64,000 bases of DNA from contig NZ_JAOQJG010000006.1 in assembly GCF_025567365.1 (NCBI RefSeq), positions 62,001-126,000 of the forward strand, written 5' to 3'. The DNA is from Anaerostipes amylophilus (GTDB lineage: Bacteria; Bacillota; Clostridia; Lachnospirales; Lachnospiraceae). Both the position numbers and the translations under genes were made by a program. The notes beneath the pieces were generated by a model. It ran no database searches and was not told the DNA's origin. It saw only the letters and a list, made by a program, of their open reading frames with translations. Below are positions 45,212-54,809 of the stretch, one piece after another. How positions within the stretch are numbered: the stretch's first letter is position 1; each line of letters begins with the position of its first letter.

Positions 45212-46101
45212 ATGATCAATGGTAAAATTAGAACAAAAGCACATATTACTGGAGAAAAAGCAATTAAATTTATTCAAAATGAAATACTTCCAGAAACTTG
45301 GGTTAGTAGAGAAATAACTCCTGATTATGGAATAGATTTGGATGTAGAATTATTTGATTACGAAAATGATAGATGTATTACATTAGGAGAGCATATTTTT
45401 TTACAAGTAAAAGGAACAGAATCTCCAACATATGGAAATTATACAGGAGAGAAAGAGACAAAAGTTATAAAATTTCAGTTAGAAGTATCAGAATTAAATT
45501 TAGTTGAGAAAATGGGAAGTGCGATGCCAGTTCTTTTGGTAGTTGTTGATTTAAAAAATAGTAAGGCTTTTCAGATTTGTTTAAATGATTATATAAGAAA
45601 GATATTAAGACATGAAAAATTTAGATATAAAAAACAATAGTCATTAATATTCCAATAAAAAATGAAATATCAAAAGAATCTATAAATGTATTAAGTTGGT
45701 ATGGAAAAAGAACTAAGATATATGCGATGTTTCATGAAATGTTAGTAGATATAGAAGATATGAAATATATGAATAATGAAGAACGTATTATATTTGCAAA
45801 AGAATTTTGTGAATATTATAGACAGTATAATGTTTTTAAATATAGTGAATTGTGGAGTGGCCTAAAACATATAAAAATATTATTGGAAAAAATGATAGAA
45901 AATGATGGGATGTTGCAGGAAATAAGTTCATATATACGTAAAGAATTTGATGAAAGAGAAGATTTAGATGATACTAATTTAATTAAGAAAATACAAATAA
46001 TGAGTATAAATCGGTTAAGTAAAATAATTATTAATTATAGTGGAATGTTTGAAACTTATTGTAGAGAATGGTTTATGCCAGGATTACTATTAGGTAATTA
46101 A
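45212..46101 (+). pseudogene. DUF4365-type protein, frameshifted in an A-run
   Basis: The first part (45212-45640) encodes a DUF4365 nuclease-like domain (ITPDYGIDLDVELF, HIFLQVKGTES: the PD-(D/E)XK-like D and QxK). The frame breaks in six A at 45629-45634. With one extra A it reads on as KYKKTIVINIPIKNEI and joins the frame of 45727-46101, giving about 297 residues. DUF4365 proteins are found with defence genes. A sequencing error, phase variation or real decay could explain the break. Confidence 0.7.
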
Positions 46102-46432
46102 AAATAAAAAATATAATATATAATATGGGAATTCATATTAGGGACAGAAATATTTAAAAATTCATAGAAAATATGTATAAAAGGTGGCTTATATTTAAAA
46201 TTTATGATATATTAGAGTATAATAAATAAGAACATATGTTTGGTATTGCGATACTTTATTATTGAATTTAATAATATTAAATAGATTTTATTGAGTATAC
46301 ACTAAAAATAAGAAATCGACAATATAATTTATTTGTAATTAAGTATAGACATAAAATCTAGTGATAAATAGATAAACCACTGATTAGGTTAATTATTTTG
46401 ATTTGTAAAATTCAATGTGTTGGAGATAAATA
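46102..46432. other. AT-rich gene-free spacer before the NACHT gene
   Basis: No gene, repeat or clear terminator is seen. It is very AT-rich and probably contains the promoter of the next gene, but no convincing -35/-10 pair stands out. Confidence 0.5.
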
Positions 46433-49339
46433 ATGGAAAAATTAATTATAGAAATTATAGGTATGTTATTTAGAAATTGTATAGGTACTTGGACTAGAGG
46501 AACCAGAAATGAAGCAGTTGGAGAAAATATTTCTGGGTGGTTGGAATTTGGCCAAGCAGTAGGATTAACGTTTTTGCAAGCAAAAAAATTAGATAGAACT
46601 ATAGAAGAATTTATAGATGATATAGCAGAAGATTTCTTAAAAAATTTTGGAAATGAATTAGAGAACGTAAAACAAAATAAACTTATAAAACAAGCGAAGA
46701 ATGATATTAAAAAAGTATGTAAAAAAGAAGATATTATTTATTGTGGATTAAATGATACAGAAAAATTTAAAGAATTAATACTGTCTGAATCTGAAGAAAT
46801 AAGGAAAAAATGGAATGATAAAGAAAATAAAATATATAAGAAATACATGGATTATTTTATTAAAACAAGCATTCGATTTTTTTCAAAATTACCAGAGTTC
46901 ACACCACAAACATTATATACTATTGTTCAGAGACAAGAAAAATATCATAAAGAATTGAAAGAAATTTTAGAGGAAATACATTCGATGACAAGTATTCTAA
47001 AAAGTGTAGATGAAACTTTTAGAGAATATGAAAAATTTTATAGAGAACGAATAGTGGATAGATATAATAATGTTGAATTGATTGGCGCTAATTTTCGTAA
47101 TCGTAAGGTGAATCGATATGATATATCAGCTGCCTATGTAGAGTTAAACTGTATTAATGATGACTATGAAGATGAAATAGCATTATCAGATGTATTTTTA
47201 AATGGAAATGTAGCTTGGATAAAAGGAGAAGCTGGTTGTGGAAAAACAACTTTTTTACAATGGGTAGCAGTTTGTTCTGCAAAAGGAGAATACAAGAAAA
47301 TCAAGAATATAAGAAATGCAGTACCAATTATTATTGGATTAAGAAGTATAGAGTGGCCTATTAACTTACAAAATATTATTGACGCAATTACTAATTCATT
47401 TGGTAAATCATGTCCAGAGGGATGGTTAGTACAACTTTTAGAGAGAGGAAGAATAATCTTATTATTTGATGGATTTGATGAAATAGCGATTGATAAGAGA
47501 ATAAAGACATATGACTTTATTGAAGATATTTTAAAAAAATATCCTGAAATAAAAATTTTAATGACAGCAAGAAATTCAGTAAAAGATGATATTGAAGGAA
47601 ATATTTATTATGAAATTGTTCCAATGAGAATAGAAAATATTAAAAAATTTATTTTATATTGGCATAAAGCAGTTTTACAAAAGGATGCTATTGATGATGA
47701 CGAAAAAATAGAAAAGATACAATATGAATTGTTATCAAATATTATAGAAAACCCATCTTTAAAAATGTTAGCTAAAAATCCGTTATTGTGTGCTATGATT
47801 TGTGCATTAAATTATGTTAATAACGGACAATTACCTGAAAATAAAATGGAGTTATATGAAAAATGTTGTGAATTGTTATTAGATTCTAGGGATAATGGTA
47901 GAAAAATCAGTAGTACAAATTATAAAAATGTTCCTAAATTAGATTATAGCAGAAAGCGTAAAATTTTGGAGGAAATAGCATATTGGATGATGAATTCTGG
48001 TGTTTCTGCGGAGAATAGAGACACCGTAGAAAAGTTTATAGAACATCTTCTAAAAGATACTAATATATTGTTAGAATGTAAACAAGAATACACAGGAAGG
48101 GACTTATTAGACTTTTTTATTGAACGAAGTGGGATGATTAGAGAACCGGAAGTTGGAGTTATTGATTTTGTACATAAAACATTTATGGAATTTCTAGCAG
48201 TTAAAGCAATATGTAGAAATTATGGATGGAGAATGTTAATAAAAGAAGCTTGTAATGAAAATTGGAAAGAAACGATTATCATGTGTTTTTCAGAAATGGG
48301 AGAAGAAAGTATAGAGTTTGTTTTAAAAGGGATGATTGAAAAAAGTGATAGGGAACAAGATGAAAGATATGTATTAATGGCGGCATTAGGTATAGCCCAA
48401 GCAATATTTTTAACTGATAATACCCTGAAAGAAAAAGTTGATAACGAATTAAAGAAATTGATACCACCTAATCAAAAAAATATGTATGAATTAGTGGAGC
48501 TAGGAGTATATATTCTGCCATTTTTAAAGGATTCTATAAATTATAATAACAACGAAAAAAATAGATGTTTAATGTTATTGGATTATATGGAGGTGGAAGG
48601 AGCGATACCGATTATTTTATCATATATTGAGGGAAATGGAAGTTATAGAGTTAAGCAAAAAGCATTGGAAATTTTATGTAAATATTCAGAAGAAATATTA
48701 TATGAATATAATGTTAAAGATACTCTTTTTATAGCAATGAAAAATTCAATTAAAAATAATGAAATAACAATATCTAGTACTTTGATTAATTTATTAGGAA
48801 AAATAGAAATAAGTGATAATGATAGAAAAATCTTTAGAAAAATATATTCAATAAAAGTTATATTTGAGGAAGAACAGGAGCTTTATATTGGGTATAGTTT
48901 TTTAGAAAATTTTAAATATTGTCAAAGGGTTGTCTTTTGTGGAAAAGTTCGATGCATAGATTTGTTAGAATATTTTTTGAATATTGAAGAGCTAAAAATA
49001 GATACTAGTGCGGATTTTACAAAAGAAATTCAAATTTTAGAATCAATTAAAACTTTGAATTCTATAAAAAATTTTTCATTGATTGTGAAAAAATTAAATT
49101 ATATTTGTCATAATGATTTATTACAAATGAAAAAATTGGAAAATTTTCATTTAAAATGTTATGATCAGCAAATCGATTTTGATTTAATAGATTTTAGGAA
49201 TATGCCAAATTTAAAGAAGATAACTTTTGAAATGCCAGAATGGGTAATTGAAGAAATAAAGGGAAATGTATTCGGAGAAAAAGATAAACAAATATTATAT
49301 TTGAAAATTTCAGACGAAGAACTATATGAGAATCAATAA
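46433..49339 (+). CDS. NACHT-type STAND NTPase, candidate antiphage sensor
   Basis: A 968-residue protein. The N-terminal region (about 1-200) is helical and unassigned and could be the effector. The NACHT NTPase domain (about 255-420) has Walker A GEAGCGKTTFLQW (about 264) and Walker B IILLFDGFDEI (about 342), then ARNS. The C-terminal half has HEAT-like helices (VEGAIPIILSYIE) and Leu-rich repeats (about 840-960). This is the layout of bacterial NLR-like defence proteins, which sense a phage component and trigger cell suicide. No partner gene is obvious. Confidence 0.8.
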   Translation: MEKLIIEIIGMLFRNCIGTWTRGTRNEAVGENISGWLEFGQAVGLTFLQAKKLDRTIEEFIDDIAEDFLKNFGNELENVKQNKLIKQAKNDIKKVCKKEDIIYCGLNDTEKFKELILSESEEIRKKWNDKENKIYKKYMDYFIKTSIRFFSKLPEFTPQTLYTIVQRQEKYHKELKEILEEIHSMTSILKSVDETFREYEKFYRERIVDRYNNVELIGANFRNRKVNRYDISAAYVELNCINDDYEDEIALSDVFLNGNVAWIKGEAGCGKTTFLQWVAVCSAKGEYKKIKNIRNAVPIIIGLRSIEWPINLQNIIDAITNSFGKSCPEGWLVQLLERGRIILLFDGFDEIAIDKRIKTYDFIEDILKKYPEIKILMTARNSVKDDIEGNIYYEIVPMRIENIKKFILYWHKAVLQKDAIDDDEKIEKIQYELLSNIIENPSLKMLAKNPLLCAMICALNYVNNGQLPENKMELYEKCCELLLDSRDNGRKISSTNYKNVPKLDYSRKRKILEEIAYWMMNSGVSAENRDTVEKFIEHLLKDTNILLECKQEYTGRDLLDFFIERSGMIREPEVGVIDFVHKTFMEFLAVKAICRNYGWRMLIKEACNENWKETIIMCFSEMGEESIEFVLKGMIEKSDREQDERYVLMAALGIAQAIFLTDNTLKEKVDNELKKLIPPNQKNMYELVELGVYILPFLKDSINYNNNEKNRCLMLLDYMEVEGAIPIILSYIEGNGSYRVKQKALEILCKYSEEILYEYNVKDTLFIAMKNSIKNNEITISSTLINLLGKIEISDNDRKIFRKIYSIKVIFEEEQELYIGYSFLENFKYCQRVVFCGKVRCIDLLEYFLNIEELKIDTSADFTKEIQILESIKTLNSIKNFSLIVKKLNYICHNDLLQMKKLENFHLKCYDQQIDFDLIDFRNMPNLKKITFEMPEWVIEEIKGNVFGEKDKQILYLKISDEELYENQ

Positions 49340-49483
49340 ATGATAGCAATTTTATAAATTCAACCTTCATGCCTGCCGGACGTGATTTGCATTCATGGAT
49401 CTGTCTGGTCCATTGCTGAAGTCGGACTTGTGAAGCAACTAAACTTGGTTGAGTTTTTATGTGATCATCTCCTATCCAAGTAC

Positions 49484-49508
49484 AAAAAGTTAAGTACTTA
49501 ACTTTTTT
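49484..49508. terminator. Palindromic bidirectional terminator
   Basis: A near-perfect palindrome: AAAAAGTTAAG meets CTTAACTTTTTT. It should work on both strands. Confidence 0.65.
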
Positions 49509-49558
49509 GACTTTTTATATTTTGTATAGGATAATGATAGCAGAGTAATTTTAATAAA

Positions 49559-49590
49559 AAAAGGTACGTGCTATTGCGCGTTTACCTTTT
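49559..49590 (-). terminator. Terminator-like hairpin
   Basis: AAAAGGTA (49559-49566) pairs with TACCTTTT (49583-49590). On the minus strand it ends in seven T. Confidence 0.5.
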
Positions 49591-49605
49591 AATCATCATA
49601 GTGTT

Positions 49606-50037
49606 GTGATCGAAGACTATTATAAACCGATGTCTGAAATGAAAAATAAATATACTTTGGTAGGTGATGTAGTTTGTAATCAAAGAGAAAAACTTCCAAT
49701 ATATACGACAGAAGCAATTGCAGAAGCTGATTTATTTTTATATCAGGTTTGCAATGCATATGATTTAGTTGAGAATGAACAGGCATCGTATAGGACTTGC
49801 TGGTTTCCAACATGTTATGTGTATGCACAGAATAAAAGTTTAGAATGGGAAAGAATGAAGTCTTGTAGATATTGTGAAAAAATGGAAGTATTATTTGGAG
49901 TGGATTGTATTGAAAAATTAAAAGAAAAAATAGAAAAATGTGTATATGATCCTCAAATGAGATATTCAGGCGGATGGGGTGCTGCGCCTGCTATATTAAG
50001 TTGTATTAAAGTTGAGGATATTGGAACTTTAAGTTGA
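49606..50037 (+). CDS. Hypothetical protein, possibly 5'-truncated
   Basis: A 143-residue frame starting with GTG and without a good ribosome site, so the real start may be lost. It contains three cysteines in TCWFPTCYVY and SCRYCEKME, and a Gly-rich end (YSGGWGAAPA). Not recognised. It lies 30 bp before an HNH-like gene on the same strand, so the two may be an operon. Confidence 0.45.
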   Translation: MIEDYYKPMSEMKNKYTLVGDVVCNQREKLPIYTTEAIAEADLFLYQVCNAYDLVENEQASYRTCWFPTCYVYAQNKSLEWERMKSCRYCEKMEVLFGVDCIEKLKEKIEKCVYDPQMRYSGGWGAAPAILSCIKVEDIGTLS

Positions 50038-50067
50038 TTTACGTTATAAAGAGGGTGTTGATAGATA

Positions 50068-51444
50068 ATGAACAAATGCATATATTGTGGGATAGACCAC
50101 GATTTATCCGAGTCTGACATAATACCGGATGCACTTACAAATGCACGTATTTTAAATAAAAATGTTTGTAGAATTGAACATAATAATAAATTTAGTGATA
50201 TGTTTGAAAGTAAGGTAATTAATGCTTTGAGTTTTATCACTAATGAACTTGATATAAAGTCGAGCAAAGGGAAAAAATATGCATCATATGAAGCTGTTGT
50301 AACTATTGAAGGTACTGACTATAATTTGAAACTTCATGGTGATAATGAAATATTTAATGGACGAGTATTAAAGTCAGCGGATAATACTCAAATGATAAGT
50401 TCATATGATCAAGCTGTTAAAATTGCAAAAGATGAAAACATGGTGAAACCTCTTGATGTGAACACTATTAAGATAGAAAAGAAAATTAAAATTAATAATG
50501 AAATATTTTTTGACATATCAATGTACAGAATGCTTTCTAAAATAGCTTTTGAATGGTATTGCTCTAAAAATTCAATATCTGGTTATTATTCTGAATTCAA
50601 TGATATTATTAAATTTATTACAACTGGGGAAGGTACAAATCCTGTTAGTGTCATTCAAGAAGAAAAAATTTATGAAATGTTAAATCAACAGGTTAATCTA
50701 GGAAGCCATACTTTATTTGCAATCGAAAAAGAATATGGTGAAATAGATGTTATTATCTCATTATTTGGATTACTTATGTATAAGGTAAAAGTGACAAATA
50801 AGAGACCAGACATTTGCAAGAATAATTTTTTGTATACAGAATTAAGAACAGATTCGTCCAGAAATGAACTCGTGTACCATTCTTATTATGAAGCGGAACA
50901 GAAGTTTGCTGAGGACAACTTTATGAGTGTAGGAATGATTAATGGTATGACGTTAATGGTTCCGAAGGTAATGATGCCAATTCCTAATGCGGAACTATAT
51001 CCAATTTTATTTAATTTGGCAAAATATTTTATAGCAGTAGATGATGATATAACTATGCCTAATGATAGATTAAATAAAATATTTTTTACACAATTGAAAA
51101 ATATAACGCAAGCATCAACACTGCAAAAGAAATCAATAAAACGATTTGTGAATGAAACTTTTTATCAAGGACATGAAAAAATAAGATTAAATCCTTATAC
51201 AAGTAATAAAAAAGCTGTGGTTTTGTTCTATGCTGTTTATCTAGTTGGTAAGAGCAAAGAAGAGATATTAGACGATAGAATTTTACAAAAGATTCTAAGA
51301 GAGGGACTACAAAACCTAAATAGAAAGGTTTTTATTGTTGATGATGAAATGGAGAACAAACTTAAGCAAATAATGATGGAGGATGAAAAATATTCAGATG
51401 TTCTTGAAGTAGGAGCACAAAAGATAATGAATTGGCAGAAATAA
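50068..51444 (+). CDS. HNH-like protein, probable nuclease
   Basis: The 458-residue protein begins CIYCGIDHDLSESDIIPDAL and continues to CRIEHNN, the pattern of HNH_5-type zinc nucleases, although the usual His of the EH motif is replaced here by Asp (ESD). The remaining 400 residues are unassigned alpha/beta sequence. With NACHT, helicase and methylase genes nearby, a defence role is likely. Altered active-site residues leave catalysis uncertain. Confidence 0.6.
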   Translation: MNKCIYCGIDHDLSESDIIPDALTNARILNKNVCRIEHNNKFSDMFESKVINALSFITNELDIKSSKGKKYASYEAVVTIEGTDYNLKLHGDNEIFNGRVLKSADNTQMISSYDQAVKIAKDENMVKPLDVNTIKIEKKIKINNEIFFDISMYRMLSKIAFEWYCSKNSISGYYSEFNDIIKFITTGEGTNPVSVIQEEKIYEMLNQQVNLGSHTLFAIEKEYGEIDVIISLFGLLMYKVKVTNKRPDICKNNFLYTELRTDSSRNELVYHSYYEAEQKFAEDNFMSVGMINGMTLMVPKVMMPIPNAELYPILFNLAKYFIAVDDDITMPNDRLNKIFFTQLKNITQASTLQKKSIKRFVNETFYQGHEKIRLNPYTSNKKAVVLFYAVYLVGKSKEEILDDRILQKILREGLQNLNRKVFIVDDEMENKLKQIMMEDEKYSDVLEVGAQKIMNWQK

Positions 51445-51631
51445 AAAAGCAAATAGTATTGAGTATGTCAGAGAAGGAAAGTCCATTTCAAATGGTTCAG
51501 ATTATAGGTCCCTTATGTGATAGACTATAGAAGTATCAAAAAATAAAGATACTTTTTCGATTTAATTGGAATGGTGTATAGGCGATGCAGAAATTATAAT
51601 ATAATATATAAATAATACTGGAGAAACATAT

Positions 51632-51670
51632 ATGAAAAAAATTATTTTTATGAAAATTTTAAAAATTACT
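51632..51670 (+). pseudogene. Start of a gene cut by the IS1380 insertion
   Basis: GGAG followed by ATG and 13 codons (MKKIIFMKILKIT, hydrophobic) run straight into the IS left end. No continuation is recognisable beyond the element, so this is only a suggestion. Confidence 0.3.
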
Positions 51671-53321
51671 ATTATCCTGAATTATTCATGAGCAAATAAA
51701 TTTGCTTATGGTTTGTAATTACCTTTGTATCTCTTTCAAATACGTTCTATTTTACAAAATACAGTCTAAAAAAGGCAGACTTATCCTGTCAATTTAAAAG
51801 AATGTTTTGAAACTGTCAAGGTACAAAGATTTTGTTATTCCAGTTGCTTTAATCCACAAATGTGTTCTAAAATTTTGTAGAATTCATTTTTATATGGACA
51901 ATGACTGCACAGCTTAAATGTCAGATATCTTGCAGAACGGACAAGTTTCGCTGCTATTTTTAATAGTTTTAAATGAATTGTATCAACCTGTAGTTTTTGA
52001 AAACTTCTTGGAAGTACCAGTCGTCGAAACCAGTTAAATAAGTTATATGCCAGCGTACTGATCTGAAGTTTATTCGCATTGACAGTCATACTGTGACTGC
52101 TCATGGCATCCATGTGAAAGCCGTGTTTTGATTCACGGATAAATGTTTCCATTAAACCTCGTTTACAGTAAAAACAGATCAGATCCTCTGAAGTGCCATC
52201 CATGTTTGTCACGACGAAAGTATATAAAAAGTTCATCTGACCTTCTGGCTTTTCCATCTTGCAGACGCTCCTTCTTGGATAAAGCCAGCTGTCAGCTTTA
52301 TAGAAAAATTCGCCATAACTGACGCATAATCGATCTGATCATGCTTCGTTTTTTCAATCAGTTCGTCTTCTATGAAAGATGCAGCCATACGTAAGCGTCC
52401 GTTTTCTTTCATACAAATCGCATAGGATACACCATTGGATTCCAAAGTCTCGTAGATCATAATGTCAGCAAACCCACTGTCGCCTCTGAGATACAGAGGA
52501 ATATCCGGATAATATCTGTTAAATTCATCCAACAGTAGTTTCAGAAAATCGGTCGTATTTTTTGAAGTATAACTGCTTCCCGGCCGAAGACAGGCACTTA
52601 GCAGATTACCGGTCAGCCCATCATAGGCAACCAGAGGATGATATCCATAATCTCTGTAATGTGAGTTAAAAGAGTTTCCTTCCTGTGTTCCGAAAGTTGC
52701 AAACAGGGTGGAATCGATATCGATCAAAAGATGGTCTGGTCTTTTCCAGGAATAGATCTTTTCTCTTAACTTTTGATGAATGAGCTCAAACTGATACAGG
52801 CAGATCTCATCGCATCGGTTGATAAAACGAGACATGGTCGGCTGTGATGCAAGAGACCTTTTATTCAGGATGGTTGTAAAGATTGGATCAGATGTCAGTT
52901 CATCAGCATCATCATCCTGAAAATAACCAGCGATCAGCTGGTAGATCTTCTGGATTGCATTTTTGCTGTCTGTATGTTTTCTGGTCTTATCATCATTGGT
53001 GGAGAAATCTTGTTCTAAAAGCTGTTTCAAACCGAGTTTTTGAGCAAACTCATGGATTAAGAGTATGCCAGAATCAGAAGAAAGATCGCCACCATTAAAA
53101 TTTATTTTGATTTTTCTATTGCTATTAAGTGATAAGGTGTTTACAATATTCATAAAGAGCTCCTTGGTATGTATTCGTTAAGACGTTGAACACCTTAATT
53201 TTACTACAAATGGATGCTCTTTTTTATTCACTTGATAGATGAAAGGGAAAATCAATAAAAACATAGCAACTATGCGACTTTTAGTCGCTAACACGACGAA
53301 GTCGTGAATAATTCAGGATAA
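51671..53321 (-). mobile_element. IS1380-family insertion sequence (inactive copy)
   Basis: TTATCCTGAATTATTCA (51671-51687) and TGAATAATTCAGGATAA (53305-53321) are exact 17-bp inverted repeats that bound the transposase. Both ends have further small palindromes just inside. The transposase frame is broken. No clear target duplication is visible. Confidence 0.8.
51835..53153 (-). pseudogene. IS1380-type DDE transposase, frameshifted
   Basis: The N-terminal 280 residues or so (from 53153, AAGGAG site) include LLIDIDSTLF and YLRGDSGFAD, the first two acidic catalytic segments. The frame breaks near 52320 after DYASV. The other frame continues YGEFFYKADSW into MEKPEGQM and a segment with RESKHGFHMD, where the last catalytic Glu lies. 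Joined, they give about 440 residues, the normal size. One base is missing or extra, so this copy is inactive unless the sequence is wrong or frameshifting occurs. Confidence 0.85.
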
Positions 53322-53444
53322 CAATTAAAAATACTTATAAAACAAACGTAGGTTCGAAAAAACTTGATAAAAAGGAAAGAAGACGATATACTTAATTCAA
53401 AAGAGATTGTAATATAGCGGATGGTATAAAAAGAGGATATAGAA

Positions 53445-53766
53445 ATGGATTTAAAATTTGTAATAGATTGTTTGGCTGATGTTGATCATTTAACGAAAAG
53501 TTTGTATTTTATTAAGAAAAATAAAGTAGGTTATACTTCATATTCTCCTGAAATCCAATCTTGAGGACGAAAATATTGAATATGATGAAGAAGGACGAAA
53601 ATATTATTATGAAATTTTGAATGGACTTTTTATAGATTTTGAAGAAGGTGAGCTTAGAGAATTCCTTTATAATGGGCACAAAGTGATAAATGTAACTGCG
53701 AAAATATCAATACAAATAAATGAAAAAATATGTGGAACTATTTTTACTGGAAGGCCAAGAGTATAG
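53445..53766 (+). pseudogene. Small hypothetical gene, frameshifted
   Basis: ATG 53445 follows AGAGG and reads MDLKFVIDCLADVDH for 40 codons to a TGA in the middle. Shifting frame near 53560 continues LEDENIEYDEEGRKYYYE to a stop at 53766, for about 107 residues in total. Both halves have normal codon use. Not recognised. It lies between the IS and the methylase gene. Confidence 0.45.
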
Positions 53767-53916
53767 AAGAATAAAATAAAAGTGTTTGAAATAATTTTAT
53801 TTCTTAAATAAATGGTAAAAATATGGGTTCTATTTCATAGGTGAATACTTGAAATGATAAGTTGATAAATGATATAATGTAATTAAAATTTTTATAAGGG
53901 TAGAGAGGAAATTATT

Positions 53917-54789
53917 ATGTTTTATTCGCCATTAAGATATCCAGGAGGTAAAGGGAAATTAGCTCCATTTATGAAATATCTAATTGACAAAACAGATCAT
54001 GTTGGTGGTACTTATATAGAACCTTTTGCAGGCGGTGCAGGTATAGCCCTGGATTTATTAGAGAACGATGTAGTAAGTAAAATAGTTATTAATGATTTGG
54101 ATAAAGGAATTTATTCTTTTTGGCGAGCACTTTTAAATGAAACAGATAGATTTATTGAAGAAATTAACAATATTCCATTAAATATTGACGAATGGAATAG
54201 ACAAAAAAATATCATGTTAAATTCACAAAAAAAATATAGTTTTGAATTAGGGTTCGCAACATTTTACATGAATAGAACTAACAGATCTGGAATTATTAAA
54301 GGAGGAGCAATTGGTGGTTTAGAACAAAATGGAAAATGGAGATTAGATGCAAGATTTAATAAACCTAATTTAATAAGACGAATAAATAAAATAGTAGAAA
54401 GAAAAGATAGCATACATATATATAATAAGGATGTAGCATCACTTATAAAAAATTATTTACCCAAATATCAAGATAATGCGTTTGTATATTTTGACCCACC
54501 TTATTTCGGAAAAGGAAAGCAGTTGTACTTAAATTTTTTTAATTACCAAGATCATGTTCGTATTGAACAAATGATTAATGAATCAGTGAACTGTGATTGG
54601 GTTATCACTTATGATGATGTACCGGAAATTGCAAATATATATAAAAATCATGAATTAAGACGCTTTGATTTGAATTATAGTGCTGCTGAAAAACGGATAG
54701 CAAGTGAGATTATTATTTTTAGTAGCTCAAGTATGATTCCGAGGAAAAAACAGTTAGAAATGGAAAAGATTTATATTAATTTACGATAA
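53917..54789 (+). CDS. D12-class DNA adenine methyltransferase
   Basis: The 290-residue protein has the Dam/D12 order: RYPGGKGKLAPF at the N-terminus, EPFAGGAGIALDL (SAM-binding, about 37-49), and FDPPYFGKG (catalytic DPPY, about 192-200). It transfers a methyl to adenine N6. Recognition sequence unknown. It ends 20 bp before an AAA/TOPRIM gene and is the obvious partner of it, either protecting self DNA or marking sites for the ATPase. Confidence 0.9.
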   Translation: MFYSPLRYPGGKGKLAPFMKYLIDKTDHVGGTYIEPFAGGAGIALDLLENDVVSKIVINDLDKGIYSFWRALLNETDRFIEEINNIPLNIDEWNRQKNIMLNSQKKYSFELGFATFYMNRTNRSGIIKGGAIGGLEQNGKWRLDARFNKPNLIRRINKIVERKDSIHIYNKDVASLIKNYLPKYQDNAFVYFDPPYFGKGKQLYLNFFNYQDHVRIEQMINESVNCDWVITYDDVPEIANIYKNHELRRFDLNYSAAEKRIASEIIIFSSSSMIPRKKQLEMEKIYINLR

Positions 54790-54809
54790 AGTATAGAAGA
54801 GGAAATAAA

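Larger units (their letters stand above)
49340..49605. other. Intergenic stretch with GC-richer insert
   Basis: 49361-49440 is clearly richer in GC than its surroundings, with no usable frame, and may be a relic of a mobile element. Two hairpins follow (49484-49508 and 49559-49590). Confidence 0.4.

Noticed and set aside
46102..46432. tRNA or small RNA gene in the AT-rich spacer
   Set aside because: No cloverleaf or conserved stem could be found.
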